A model generated the notes under the pieces. That model was given only the letters and a program-made list of their open reading frames with translations. It was not told the origin of the DNA and made no database searches. The position numbers and the translations under genes are program-made. Below, in pieces: positions 7,648 to 16,526 of a stretch of 42,531 nucleotides of DNA. The stretch's first letter is position 1, and every line of letters starts with the position of its first letter. This DNA comes from Leptospiraceae bacterium. GTDB lineage: Bacteria; Spirochaetota; Leptospiria; Leptospirales; Leptonemataceae. The stretch is from positions 1 through 42,531 of the forward strand of contig PBEB01000073.1 of assembly GCA_002717505.1 (NCBI GenBank). The letters run 5' to 3'.

Positions 7648-9963
7648 TCACCGGGACTTAACTTCCGCGCCTTCGCCCATCCTCTGTAGAAACCGTCGAA
7701 GCAACAGGGCACTGGCATGCTTCACTGGAATTTCTGTATCGACTACCCCGGTGCAGGATGGACAACCCGATTCGCAGCCGCATCCTTCTATGATTTCCAG
7801 CGCGCCCTGTGCGATGCTGGCCAGGTTATCCAGCGCCACATAGCTCAACTCCATCCCTCCGGGAAAACCATCGTAAAAATAGACTGCCGGCCTTTCAAAA
7901 ACAGTGGAGCGGACATCGGATCGAAATGCAATATCTGCACGATCACATAAAATGTACACCGGAGTAATAATTCCGAAGCTATGAGCGATGGCGGCCAACA
8001 TGGCGCCGGAATGCCCGGAAGGAAGGGCACCGTCTACCACCTGCCGGGCAACGTCATCCAGCAGGCTCTGTTCGAATAAGATCCAACCAGCCTGGGTATG
8101 CATTTCCAGTTCTGGTAAATGGATTTCACCCCAGCCGGTATTTTCATGGGTCTCCAGTTTGATCTTCTTGAAGAGCACGGCTTTGCGGCGTAATAGAACC
8201 TCTCCGGAGCGTACATCCAGATCATCCAGTGAGCGTTCTTCGTTATCATCCAGGATGCTTACTTCCACCTTTTCGTGTGCATCTGTATAATAATCCACAT
8301 TAATCTTCCGCACGCGAGCCTGACGATCATCCCAGAGTAAATCCTCCACATAGTACTGCTGACCTTGATGAATATAGATTGCATGCTGATGAATTAACAG
8401 AGGAGCCGAAAAGTGATCTACTTCGCCAATGACCTTTTCCTGACCTGTATCAGAGACATCGATGATAACAAAGTTTTCTTTTGGTCCCGACCTTAGACTA
8501 ACGTCCGAGGCCGGATACGTATCACTTTCCCAGTGATATTTGTCCCGATTGACATGAAGTATGCGAGAAGACACCAGATGGTCCAGAATCTCAGATGTAG
8601 CAGGAAAATCCCCAAAGCTCTCTTCAACTTTGAAAGGAAGCTCGAAAGCTGCACATTTAATATGGTCCGCCAGAATGACCAAATTATCCTGATTGATTTG
8701 CGCTGTTTCAGGATTTCGATCCAGAATATACTCCGGATGCTGCACGAGGTACTGATCTGTACCATCAGAGGTGGCGATGAAAAAGCTCAGGGCTGTTTGC
8801 TGCTTTCTCCCGGCTCGACCGCTTTGCTGTAGAATGGAAGCGATGGAACCAGGATACCCCAGACTTACGCTGGCTTCAAGACTACCAATATCGATGCCCA
8901 GCTCCAGGGCATTGGTACTCACCACTGCCAGCAGGTTTCCTTCCCTCAGGTCCTTTTCTATCTGGCGTCGTTCATTGGGAAGATAACCGCCCCGGTAGGA
9001 TTTGATTCTGTCACGGTATTGAGGACATCGCTCCTTTAGATATGTGCTGAGAAGTTCCACCCGCACTCTGGAGCGACAGAAGAAAATCGTGCGAACTCCA
9101 TTTGAAAGGAGCGAAGCGCCCAACCGTGCTGCCTCTTTGAGCGATGATGCCCTTACCCCCAGTTCCTTTTGAATCAACGGAGGATTATAAAAGACAAAGT
9201 ATTTATCACCGCTGGGAGAGCCAGATTCATCCACCAGCGTGAAGGGCCGCCCAGTGAGCTTTTCTGCCAATTGCTTTGGATTTCCGATGGTAGCAGAAGC
9301 GCATAAGACCTGAGGATTGGACCCATAAAATGCGCAGATGCGAAATAAACGGCGAAGAACATTGGCCAGATGGGAGCCGAATACTCCTCTGTAGGTATGT
9401 AGCTCATCGATAACGATGAAATCCAGGTTTTCGAATAGCTTGATCCAGGACGTATGGTGCGGCATGATTCCAGAATGCAACATATCCGGGTTGGTCACCA
9501 CAATGTCTCCGGCTTCCCGAACCCTGGTTCGTACAGTGGCTGGAGTGTCGCCATCGAAGGTAAAGATCTTCATCCCCGCTCGGAGCCCATCCGATAGGCC
9601 CTGTACCGAATTCATTTGGTCCTGACTCAAAGCCTTTGTAGGAAAAAGGAACAGGGACCGCGAAAGTGGATTTTTTCGCTTCTTTTGCAGTACTGGTAGA
9701 ATGTATGTCAGAGATTTTCCGGAAGCAGTGGGAGTAACCACTACAGTGTTTTCTCCGTCCAGAGCCGCTTCAATGGATCGGGCCTGGTGACTATATAGAT
9801 TCGAGATTCCCAGGCTCTGCACACCACGAATAAGTTCTGGATCCAGACCCGGAGGAAAATCGGCGAATTCAGCGCCTTTGCCCCGGACGTGACGAACGGA
9901 CTGGATACGCCCGTCAAACTGGGGATCGTTCTGAATGAAATCAATGAGCTGTTCTGTGTTCAT
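7648..9963 (-). CDS. mrfA: DEAD/DEAH-box helicase with C-terminal DUF1998 Cys-cluster domain (MrfA/YprA family)
   Basis: The 771-residue protein is a superfamily 2 helicase. Motif I is TPTASGKS (77-84), motif II DELH (186-189) and motif III SATIGNP (223-229). Motif VI is at QQSGRAGRKQQ. The C-terminal DUF1998 region ends with four cysteines, C728, C730, C734 and C737, in the CxCxxxCxxC arrangement expected of the metal site in this family. Bacillus subtilis MrfA (YprA) works with the exonuclease MrfB (YprB) to repair mitomycin C-type DNA damage. The gene directly upstream here is an MrfB homologue, and the two overlap by 4 bases (9960-9963), so the assignment to that pathway is strong by homology and context. 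Function in this organism is inferred. Confidence 0.88.
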   Translation of the reverse strand: MNTEQLIDFIQNDPQFDGRIQSVRHVRGKGAEFADFPPGLDPELIRGVQSLGISNLYSHQARSIEAALDGENTVVVTPTASGKSLTYILPVLQKKRKNPLSRSLFLFPTKALSQDQMNSVQGLSDGLRAGMKIFTFDGDTPATVRTRVREAGDIVVTNPDMLHSGIMPHHTSWIKLFENLDFIVIDELHTYRGVFGSHLANVLRRLFRICAFYGSNPQVLCASATIGNPKQLAEKLTGRPFTLVDESGSPSGDKYFVFYNPPLIQKELGVRASSLKEAARLGASLLSNGVRTIFFCRSRVRVELLSTYLKERCPQYRDRIKSYRGGYLPNERRQIEKDLREGNLLAVVSTNALELGIDIGSLEASVSLGYPGSIASILQQSGRAGRKQQTALSFFIATSDGTDQYLVQHPEYILDRNPETAQINQDNLVILADHIKCAAFELPFKVEESFGDFPATSEILDHLVSSRILHVNRDKYHWESDTYPASDVSLRSGPKENFVIIDVSDTGQEKVIGEVDHFSAPLLIHQHAIYIHQGQQYYVEDLLWDDRQARVRKINVDYYTDAHEKVEVSILDDNEERSLDDLDVRSGEVLLRRKAVLFKKIKLETHENTGWGEIHLPELEMHTQAGWILFEQSLLDDVARQVVDGALPSGHSGAMLAAIAHSFGIITPVYILCDRADIAFRSDVRSTVFERPAVYFYDGFPGGMELSYVALDNLASIAQGALEIIEGCGCESGCPSCTGVVDTEIPVKHASALLLRRFLQRMGEGAEVKSR

Positions 9964-11303
9964 CTTTTCCTCTGGGCTGCATTCGCTTCGGATTGAGTGC
10001 CATGAAGCCGGTTTTCCAGTCGCCGGGTACGCCGGATCAGGTCCTGATAATATCTATCCTTCGCTTCTACGCCTCTAAATTCCAGGAGATCCAGACCTTC
10101 CCGGGCAATACTCAGTGCCTGGCTCAGATCCCGGCAACGCAGCTCTTTGTATCTGCTGAGTTCGATGCAGCTTTGCATACATCGATATTTGCGAAAGAGA
10201 CCTTCAAAAATCAGATCTGCTTCTTCGTAGCGCTTTGCTTTCTTCAGAAGCAAGCCCAGTAGGAGCCTATCGCCGTACAGCAACTCCTCCAGATAGCCTT
10301 CGTCGGATGGCTTCGCTGTGATATCCTGGAGGATTTCCAGTGACTCCTGACTCCTTCCATGCCGCAAGAACATTCGAGCAATTCCAGACCGATAGAGCGA
10401 AACCTGATCTCGCTGCTCATTTACAATTCCAATGGCTTTCAAAAACAGCAGCGCCAATCCCTGAAGGTCCCACTCATTATGCTTCATCACAAGGTGCATC
10501 CGGTCATTCCGGCCGTACTTGCGAAAATCGAAGTACACCTGCGGCACCTCGGATCCGGGCAAATCATCTTCGCGATAAAAGGCCAGAACCTCTTCTTCCA
10601 TGTTCTTCTGTTTGAATCCCTTTTTCTTGCCAACCTCGGAGCTCCTATTCCGAAGCTTCTTTCGCATGCCGCCTCCAACTGAGCGCCAGAAATGAAAGAG
10701 ATCCAAATGAACTGGCGGGGCTCGAAATCGCTCCCCCAATAAAATGAATCGATTCCGGATAAGTGGAATATCAAAAGACTTACCGTTGTAGCTACAAATC
10801 GCAGAGAACCTGGACACAAGGTCTCTTAAAATCTGATGAAAGGATTCTTCGGCCCCCGGGCCATTCAAAAAGTACTGTTCGAAGATAAGGCCCTGCTCGG
10901 AGATCCATGCCAGACCATAAAGGAAAGGAAAGTTGCCTGGGCCTCGGCCTAGCCCGGTGGTCTCGGTATCCAGAAACAGAACTTCATTTCTGTGGATCAT
11001 GGCCGGAGTTGCAGGCTGGCTGTCTACCGGCAGAAGATCGTCCAGGAATTGCATGGGCTGCACCAGAAGCTCCGACAATCGAGCATCGCCGAGCTGCAGA
11101 TCCTCATAAACCTCCCTGCGAAAGTAAAGGTCTGGAGAAATCTCGCTGAACTCCAGTCCGGAAAATGTGAGAACAGAAGGCTGAGATAATTCTAAACCGG
11201 CCCGGACTGATTCCCCTGATTTATCCTGGTCGTGGCCTGTTGCCGCAGGCCCGGAAGGCTTACCCGGCTTGCCGTAGAGAGACAGTTTTCCAGCCAGGTC
11301 CAT
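9960..11303 (-). CDS. mrfB: DEDD-type exonuclease with C-terminal helical repeats (MrfB/YprB family)
   Basis: The 447-residue protein has an RNase H-like/DEDD exonuclease domain at about 105-295. The acidic residues D112 and E114 (LDTETTGLG), D178 (SFDIP) and D279 (HNEWDL) are visible with spacing like that of B. subtilis MrfB. The region after about residue 295 looks helical and TPR-like, as in that family (repeated ALSIAREG, EEADLIFEG-type helices). The first 100 residues are poorly conserved and low in complexity. It is the first gene of a two-gene unit with the DUF1998 helicase, its stop overlapping the helicase start. Both partners act together on mitomycin C lesions in Bacillus. No signal peptide is present, so it is cytosolic. 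Confidence 0.86.
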   Translation of the reverse strand: MDLAGKLSLYGKPGKPSGPAATGHDQDKSGESVRAGLELSQPSVLTFSGLEFSEISPDLYFRREVYEDLQLGDARLSELLVQPMQFLDDLLPVDSQPATPAMIHRNEVLFLDTETTGLGRGPGNFPFLYGLAWISEQGLIFEQYFLNGPGAEESFHQILRDLVSRFSAICSYNGKSFDIPLIRNRFILLGERFRAPPVHLDLFHFWRSVGGGMRKKLRNRSSEVGKKKGFKQKNMEEEVLAFYREDDLPGSEVPQVYFDFRKYGRNDRMHLVMKHNEWDLQGLALLFLKAIGIVNEQRDQVSLYRSGIARMFLRHGRSQESLEILQDITAKPSDEGYLEELLYGDRLLLGLLLKKAKRYEEADLIFEGLFRKYRCMQSCIELSRYKELRCRDLSQALSIAREGLDLLEFRGVEAKDRYYQDLIRRTRRLENRLHGTQSEANAAQRKR

Positions 11304-11327
11304 GGGAACCCAATCTAGCGCATTATG

Positions 11328-12146
11328 TCAGTTTTGCATTTCCTTTTTTTCCGGTGGTCGAACCGGAACGGAACTGCTCACCTCCCAGACCTTGATATAT
11401 TTGAGAAAGTTATAATAGGAGCCAAGCACAGCGATGACGAATCCGGCTCCACCATCGAGAAAGCCGCGTTTCCAGATGTACATCGTGAGAAACTTCACAA
11501 TTCCTTTACCCAGACTGAATAGAATTCCATTTCGCCTGCCCAGAGCACAACGCTCCGCGGCAAACAGATCACTATATCGGTTGATTACTGCCAGGTGTTC
11601 CCGTATGTTTCGATAGCTAAAGTGCAGGATCGGTTCTTTTAAGCGACCACCGGCACCGCGAAGATTGACCTTTTCGTGAAATGTTCGACCTTCGTAGCGG
11701 CCGCTTCCTTTTTGAAACAATCGAACTGTGTAATCCGGGTACCAGCCGCTATGACGAATCCATCGCCCCAGATAGAAGGTGCTTCGTGGGATTTCGTACC
11801 CTACTGGACGGATGGCTCCTGCCTCGGGACTTCGACTTTGATCTCGAAAGATCTCTCGAATTTCTTTTTCCAGAGAGACACTTACTCGCTCATCGGCATC
11901 CAGGAAGAGGATCCAGGGGCCCTTTGCCTTTTCGATTGCAAAGTTCTTCTGGTCGATATAATTGTCGAATGCCCTGCGATAGATACGGGCTCCTGATTCT
12001 TTTGCGATTCTTCGGGTATCGTCGGTGGAGCCGCTATCGACAATTACGATCTCTTCTGCCAATCTTAGAGATCGCAGGCATTCGGGCAGGTTATCCTGCT
12101 CATTTAGTGTGATTATACAGGCGGAAAGCCCGGGAATTGATTTCAT
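11328..12146 (-). CDS. Family 2 glycosyltransferase (WaaE/KdtX-like)
   Basis: This 272-residue GT-A fold enzyme has the start LSACIITLNEQDNLPECL, the nucleotide-sugar region EIVIVDSGSTDDT, the QKNFAIEKAKGPWILFLDADERVS segment with the metal-binding D-x-D-type LDADER, and the acceptor-side RLFQKGSGRYEG...HE motif. These are characteristic of the WaaE/KdtX-like group that decorates the LPS core. The sugar and acceptor cannot be read from sequence. A hydrophobic helix near the C-terminus (FVIAVLGSYYNFLKYI) suggests membrane contact. It lies 22 bases downstream of the ATPase-domain gene on the same strand and may be co-transcribed. A role in surface polysaccharide synthesis is inferred from the family and from the glycosyltransferase gene at 13554-16163. 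Confidence 0.85.
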   Translation of the reverse strand: MKSIPGLSACIITLNEQDNLPECLRSLRLAEEIVIVDSGSTDDTRRIAKESGARIYRRAFDNYIDQKNFAIEKAKGPWILFLDADERVSVSLEKEIREIFRDQSRSPEAGAIRPVGYEIPRSTFYLGRWIRHSGWYPDYTVRLFQKGSGRYEGRTFHEKVNLRGAGGRLKEPILHFSYRNIREHLAVINRYSDLFAAERCALGRRNGILFSLGKGIVKFLTMYIWKRGFLDGGAGFVIAVLGSYYNFLKYIKVWEVSSSVPVRPPEKKEMQN

Positions 12147-12168
12147 TCAAAGCTGCAAAGCCAGAGAA

Positions 12169-12858
12169 TCAAGCAACGTCTCGCTTGCTAACGAATTTTT
12201 CGCTAAACGGGATCTCCAGACGCGCGATGGTTCTATCTTCGCGAATCATAATTCGAAAGAGCTTGGGATCGATTCCTTCTCCCTTCAGCAGAATGATGAC
12301 CAGAGCCAGGCCCAGGCCAGCCCCTTCCGATTCGCCCATCATTGCCTGATCCATATAGAACTCGGCAATGTCATTGTAACCCATGGCTTTCTTCAGCTTT
12401 TCTCGCATGGCCTCCTCTTCCTGAGGAGCAATGGGAGTGTTGTTTACAACTTCAATAGTAAGACCGTCGCCATCAAAATGAAAATCGATTAAAACGAAAT
12501 AGCCTTTTCTACGTGCTTTCATTCCGTATTCCAATGACATCTTTTCGCTAAAAGTATCTCTGTATTTGGAGATACCTTCTGTGTATTCAGTGGCATCCTT
12601 AATATTGAGACCCACTTCATCGAAAAAGATTCGCTTCTGGTTCGCCTTGCAGCCGTTGATCACCAGTTCCTTTAGAATGGTATAAAGAGTATGGATTAAT
12701 GGCGCTTTTTGCGTCTTATCCAATATGCTTTCCAGAGCGTGCTGGATATGCTTTTCAACCATCTCAGTCATGCGATGGGTCTTAAGAGTCAGGTAGCGGC
12801 CATTCTTGACGGCGACCTGTATGTTCTCATTGATTTCCTGTAGAGAGGGCTGGCTCAC
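12169..12858 (-). CDS. GHKL-type (histidine-kinase-like) ATPase-domain protein without a kinase core
   Basis: The 229-residue protein consists of little more than one HATPase_c-like domain. The N-box is KELVINGCKAN (E64, N68) and the G2 box is SEGAGLGLAL (177-186). The G1 box, normally DxGxG, is replaced by VVNNTPI at about 138-144, so the Asp that contacts adenine is Asn. No dimerisation/phospho-acceptor His helix or sensor domain is evident; the N-terminal 60 residues are amphipathic helices. It closely resembles the N-terminal half of the ATPase-HDOD protein at 25567-27060, with the same N-box positions and the same altered G1 box. It could be an anti-sigma-like kinase or a regulatory ATP-binding module. 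The divergent neighbour is sixA, 87 bases away. Confidence 0.75.
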   Translation of the reverse strand: MSQPSLQEINENIQVAVKNGRYLTLKTHRMTEMVEKHIQHALESILDKTQKAPLIHTLYTILKELVINGCKANQKRIFFDEVGLNIKDATEYTEGISKYRDTFSEKMSLEYGMKARRKGYFVLIDFHFDGDGLTIEVVNNTPIAPQEEEAMREKLKKAMGYNDIAEFYMDQAMMGESEGAGLGLALVIILLKGEGIDPKLFRIMIREDRTIARLEIPFSEKFVSKRDVA

Positions 12859-12945
12859 GGTTCAAAACTTCCTTATTTTGTTCATTCGTCAAGAAATGCT
12901 TGTTCCCCTATGCTCTAAAAATCGGTTAGCAGGTAGCGTAAACTT

Positions 12946-13425
12946 ATGAAGATTGCATTGATTCGACACGGAGAGGCAGAAAATACTCATCCAGACGAGC
13001 AAAGACAGCTTTCTGCGGATGGTAAACAGGACATAATGTCTTTAGGAGCATTCCTTAAAGGCACAGGATGGCATTTTCAAAAGGTATATCATAGTCCGCT
13101 GGTTCGCACACACCAGACAGCCTCGATTCTGGCAGGCTCCCTGGAATGTGAAACAGATCCGTGGACGGTGCTTCGACCCGGAGCAAGCCCCGAAGGAGTG
13201 AGCGGGGAACTACTCACACTGAGACCCAATGAAGCCGCTGCTCTGGTATTGCATATGCCGGATGTAGCTCGAATCGCAGCCTACTTTCTTGGCAGCTCCG
13301 ATTCCAGTTTCTATGTACCTCCCGGCACAGTTCTGGGAATCAACCTTCCGGCTCGTCCAGCTCCAGGCTCCGGGCTCTTGCTCTTTGCCATGCAGCCCGA
13401 GTTCTGGGCCAGTCAGGTCTCCTGA
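12946..13425 (+). CDS. sixA: SixA-type phosphohistidine phosphatase
   Basis: The 159-residue protein is a small member of the histidine phosphatase superfamily. It has the phosphate-pocket RHGE motif at 7-10, the second-arginine motif YHSPLVRTHQTA, and the late His in VLHMPD (about residue 103, where SixA has GH). The length and lack of a signal peptide match SixA, which removes phosphate from phosphohistidine on Hpt domains or phosphotransfer proteins in the cytosol. It is transcribed divergently from a protein with a histidine-kinase-like ATPase domain, an intriguing but unproven link. The last 25 residues are unusually Pro/Gly-rich. Start from ATG 12946, with only a weak AGGTAG upstream. 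Confidence 0.85.
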   Translation: MKIALIRHGEAENTHPDEQRQLSADGKQDIMSLGAFLKGTGWHFQKVYHSPLVRTHQTASILAGSLECETDPWTVLRPGASPEGVSGELLTLRPNEAAALVLHMPDVARIAAYFLGSSDSSFYVPPGTVLGINLPARPAPGSGLLLFAMQPEFWASQVS

Positions 13426-13553
13426 ATCCGTATTCTTTGTCTCGCGATCACCATCCGGTTTCCGAGGGCAAAGGCCATCCAGCAGAACGAGGAGCGCCAT
13501 TGCCTGGAGACCCGGCGAAACGGCCATGACTCTACTGTTGATCCGATCTCCCG

Positions 13554-16163
13554 TTAATTTCCAAGCTGCAAGGCTGAACGCAAACGATCCAGGATGGATC
13601 CCGGGCTGAATGTGCCTGCATAGGCCATTCCACTGTTCAGAGTTGCGGAATCCAGTCCCCGGATACTCCGATCAAGGCAGGCCATAAACTCCGCTGCATC
13701 AGTGTAGGTAAGAGCGCATCTGGAGCGCTCTGCATGACCGGCCAGCACTGGATTGTTTCCATTCACTATTACTGGTGTACCGATTGCCATGGCTTCCAGA
13801 GTTACTATGCTGAAGCTCTCCATGGACGAAGGCACGATTAGGGCAGTGGCCTGCCGAATAAGTTCAACCTTCGCTTCCTCAGAAACAAAGCCTGAATGTT
13901 GGGCGAAAGGCGGAATGGAACGAACGTCGCCTCCGCCAGCGATGATGAGTTGAATTTTTCGTATCGAGTTATACTCCTCCATCAGGGAAATCATTTGATC
14001 AACCCCTTTACCTGCATTCCAGCGGCCTAAATACAGAAATACCGGAATTCCTTCGTCCTGGCGATGCAGGCTAGAGCCAGAGTCAGTCTTTGCCTGGTGG
14101 CGAGAATCCGTAGTAGGTATCACTGCTGAATCCTTTTTTGCATTGGTCCCAGGTAAGGTTCCGGAGGCTTCGAATATAGCGCGAGCTGCTTCCCCTGCAG
14201 AGCCAGTCTCAGCTCCAGGGGGAGGAGTTAATGGCGCTCCTACTATGGATCCACCGGTTGTATTCCATAGATTTTCCGCCAGCTTCCCTTCTTCGGCTGT
14301 GTTCCAGAGAATATTTCGGAACCGATGGGGAAGTCTCGATACAATACGAAAATAAGACGGTCGCTCATCATGGAGTGTGGGTACCAGATAATTCGCAGCT
14401 GAAGGAGAGATTAGTGAACCATAAAACACAGGATAATAAAGATAGGTCATGTATAGATACCGATGGTACGGTGACGAACCCTGGCTGATGCGCCGGAGTT
14501 CCTGGACTAAATCCGGACTGTAGGGTCCCTGGGCTCGCATCCATTCCAGAGCGAAAGCATGTCCGCCGGCTTGAACCCATTGCAAAACCGCCGGATCATC
14601 CAGGAGAGCGTCCAGGGAATGCCAGTATTGACTTCGGGTCTTGTTTACTGGAAATCGAAAGATGCGCAAAGTCCCAACTTTGTTTAGAGCACCTGAAGAG
14701 GACAGCTCATCGTTCCCTGTCCGCAATGCGAGCGAAGATTCGGTGGCGTCTTCTATTGCGATTCCCCTTGCGTATTCGTTAGCCCATGTGTCAGCGCTTC
14801 GAGCGCATGTAGTAAACACATCTACATCGTATCCATCAGCAGTCAGTAGATGAGCATAATCAAAGGCCTCCTTTTCAGAACCACCGGCGAATTCCTCACC
14901 AAACCGGACCACCACCAGGGCAATGTGTTCTCGGGATTCCGTCGTCTCTCCCTGACCAGATGAGGCTGATTTCTCCTTCTGGTGTTGTGCTAATTCTGTT
15001 TCTAATTTTGCTTTTAAGCCTGTGTCTGAATCCACTGATGTTGGCTTCTCAGCCGATGCCGTCTCAGATTCCTGTCTGACGTCGTCCAAAAGCCCATCCA
15101 AATCCTCATCGAGTTTGCTGGGCGCGAACCGGGTGAGGTATCGGCGTAAACCGTCTTCTACGGCGCGATCAATACTTGCATCTCCAGAAGCAAGCGCCTG
15201 AAAGGAGCGGGCCAATTCCTCTGTGTTACTGGCCCAGTAGCCGCAGCCGCCCAGGGTACTTTGCACGGCCGGGGAGTTCATTGCGATTACCGGTAATCCC
15301 AGCGCCATAGCTTCGACTACAGGAACACAGAATCCTTCATGCCGCGAAAAGGTAACCAGAGCATTGGCCATGAGGAATTCCCTTTTCAGTTCCTGCTGAT
15401 CCATTCGGCCGCAAAGTTCTACAGTGAGATTCTTGCAGCTCCGGATAGCCTCACGGATCTCTTTCAAATGCTCCGAAAGCGCTGAATCGGTGGATCCTAC
15501 AATTCTCAAATTGCAACGAAGATTCGGAGGAAGAGATGCATCTATGGTACGGATGGTTTCTGGCAAGGATTTGTTGGGCACAAGGCGACCTACGAATAAC
15601 AATCGCAGGTCCAGGTTGCCTTTGTTTTTCGATGCAAGAGTACGCTTCAGTTCTTTTTTTAAAGTCGAAATCTTAAGCTCTAGCTCCGCTGTTTCCTCGA
15701 TTCTATGATAGGGTGGTAATGCTCGGATTTCCCCACTCCATCCTGCAGAACGAAGCGTCTCGCCATTGAATGGACTGACACACCAGGCTCGGTCCGCAGA
15801 GAGATCGACAACTCTTCGCATTCCTTCCCTGCATGCATTGGCGATTCCACTATGATAGGGCTCATAGAACTCGGCCGGTGTCACGTTATGAAAACGAAGG
15901 ATTTTCTTCCCGGGAAAAGAATGGAATAGTTGGTCCCCGGCCTCCCAGGCGATGCCGTAATGATAAATTAAAATGTCTGAAGCTTTGGCATGCTTCCAGG
16001 GATTGGCCGATGGCCTACTGAACTGACCTCGGAGCTTTCCACCGGCAGCCAGGATTTCGATGGTGTATTTCTTTCTCTGGAGTGCATCCGCCATACCCAG
16101 TACATCGTTGGCGATCGCATCGAATGGGTCCAGGCGGGGCAGGAGTAGATACGCCCGCTTCAT
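13554..16163 (-). CDS. Double GT4 glycosyltransferase (two GT-B catalytic modules in one chain)
   Basis: The 869-residue protein contains two successive family-4 type glycosyltransferase modules. In the first (about 1-370) the C-terminal half shows LLFVGRLVPNKS and the E-x7-E motif EGFCVPVVEAMALG. A Ser/Glu/Lys-rich linker of about 40 residues follows. The second module (about 410-869) shows FLYLGRWNAGKG and ESFSIVTLEAMAIG. Both E-x7-E motifs are intact, so both modules may be active, for instance adding two sugars in succession to a surface glycan. The start at 16163 overlaps the stop of the 97-residue gene upstream by 4 bases. No membrane segment is visible. Donor and acceptor are unknown. 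Confidence 0.86.
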   Translation of the reverse strand: MKRAYLLLPRLDPFDAIANDVLGMADALQRKKYTIEILAAGGKLRGQFSRPSANPWKHAKASDILIYHYGIAWEAGDQLFHSFPGKKILRFHNVTPAEFYEPYHSGIANACREGMRRVVDLSADRAWCVSPFNGETLRSAGWSGEIRALPPYHRIEETAELELKISTLKKELKRTLASKNKGNLDLRLLFVGRLVPNKSLPETIRTIDASLPPNLRCNLRIVGSTDSALSEHLKEIREAIRSCKNLTVELCGRMDQQELKREFLMANALVTFSRHEGFCVPVVEAMALGLPVIAMNSPAVQSTLGGCGYWASNTEELARSFQALASGDASIDRAVEDGLRRYLTRFAPSKLDEDLDGLLDDVRQESETASAEKPTSVDSDTGLKAKLETELAQHQKEKSASSGQGETTESREHIALVVVRFGEEFAGGSEKEAFDYAHLLTADGYDVDVFTTCARSADTWANEYARGIAIEDATESSLALRTGNDELSSSGALNKVGTLRIFRFPVNKTRSQYWHSLDALLDDPAVLQWVQAGGHAFALEWMRAQGPYSPDLVQELRRISQGSSPYHRYLYMTYLYYPVFYGSLISPSAANYLVPTLHDERPSYFRIVSRLPHRFRNILWNTAEEGKLAENLWNTTGGSIVGAPLTPPPGAETGSAGEAARAIFEASGTLPGTNAKKDSAVIPTTDSRHQAKTDSGSSLHRQDEGIPVFLYLGRWNAGKGVDQMISLMEEYNSIRKIQLIIAGGGDVRSIPPFAQHSGFVSEEAKVELIRQATALIVPSSMESFSIVTLEAMAIGTPVIVNGNNPVLAGHAERSRCALTYTDAAEFMACLDRSIRGLDSATLNSGMAYAGTFSPGSILDRLRSALQLGN

Positions 16164-16453
16164 TTTTTACGATAAGCCTGATCTAAGGAGCGTTTGAAGG
16201 TAGGAGGATAAGCAAGGTCCAGCACCCATTTATGATCCCGGAGTCCCAGTTCCATGCTCTGTATTTTTGTCTGGAATGTGCAGTTATAGTTTCCCTGGCG
16301 TAATACACCTTCCACTGATTCCCCGGTGCCAGGCACAAGATCTGATTCCAGAGAGACCACGACTCTGCTACTGGTTTCGTATAGGATGCGAGCTTCACAA
16401 TCAACGCCTCTGACTCGCAGTGTAATGACCTGATTTTCGTGGAACAGAGGCAC
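16160..16453 (-). CDS. Small beta-rich protein of unknown function, coupled to the double glycosyltransferase
   Basis: This 97-residue protein has no signal peptide or membrane segment. It is predicted by eye to be mostly beta strands (alternating [29 protein letters not shown]), ending in a basic helix with DQAYRKK. The size and strand pattern recall a PilZ-like or OB-like barrel, but the PilZ RxxxR and DxSxxG motifs are not visible. Its stop overlaps the glycosyltransferase start in ATGA form, so the two are almost certainly co-translated. It might regulate that enzyme, which is only an inference from coupling. Divergent argG starts 73 bases away. Confidence 0.65.
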   Translation of the reverse strand: MPLFHENQVITLRVRGVDCEARILYETSSRVVVSLESDLVPGTGESVEGVLRQGNYNCTFQTKIQSMELGLRDHKWVLDLAYPPTFKRSLDQAYRKK

Positions 16454-16526
16454 GACGCATCATTCCCCCGGGTCAGATCAGGTCAAGAATACATTGATCT
16501 GCCAGGCCCCTCAGGAACTTTGTATC

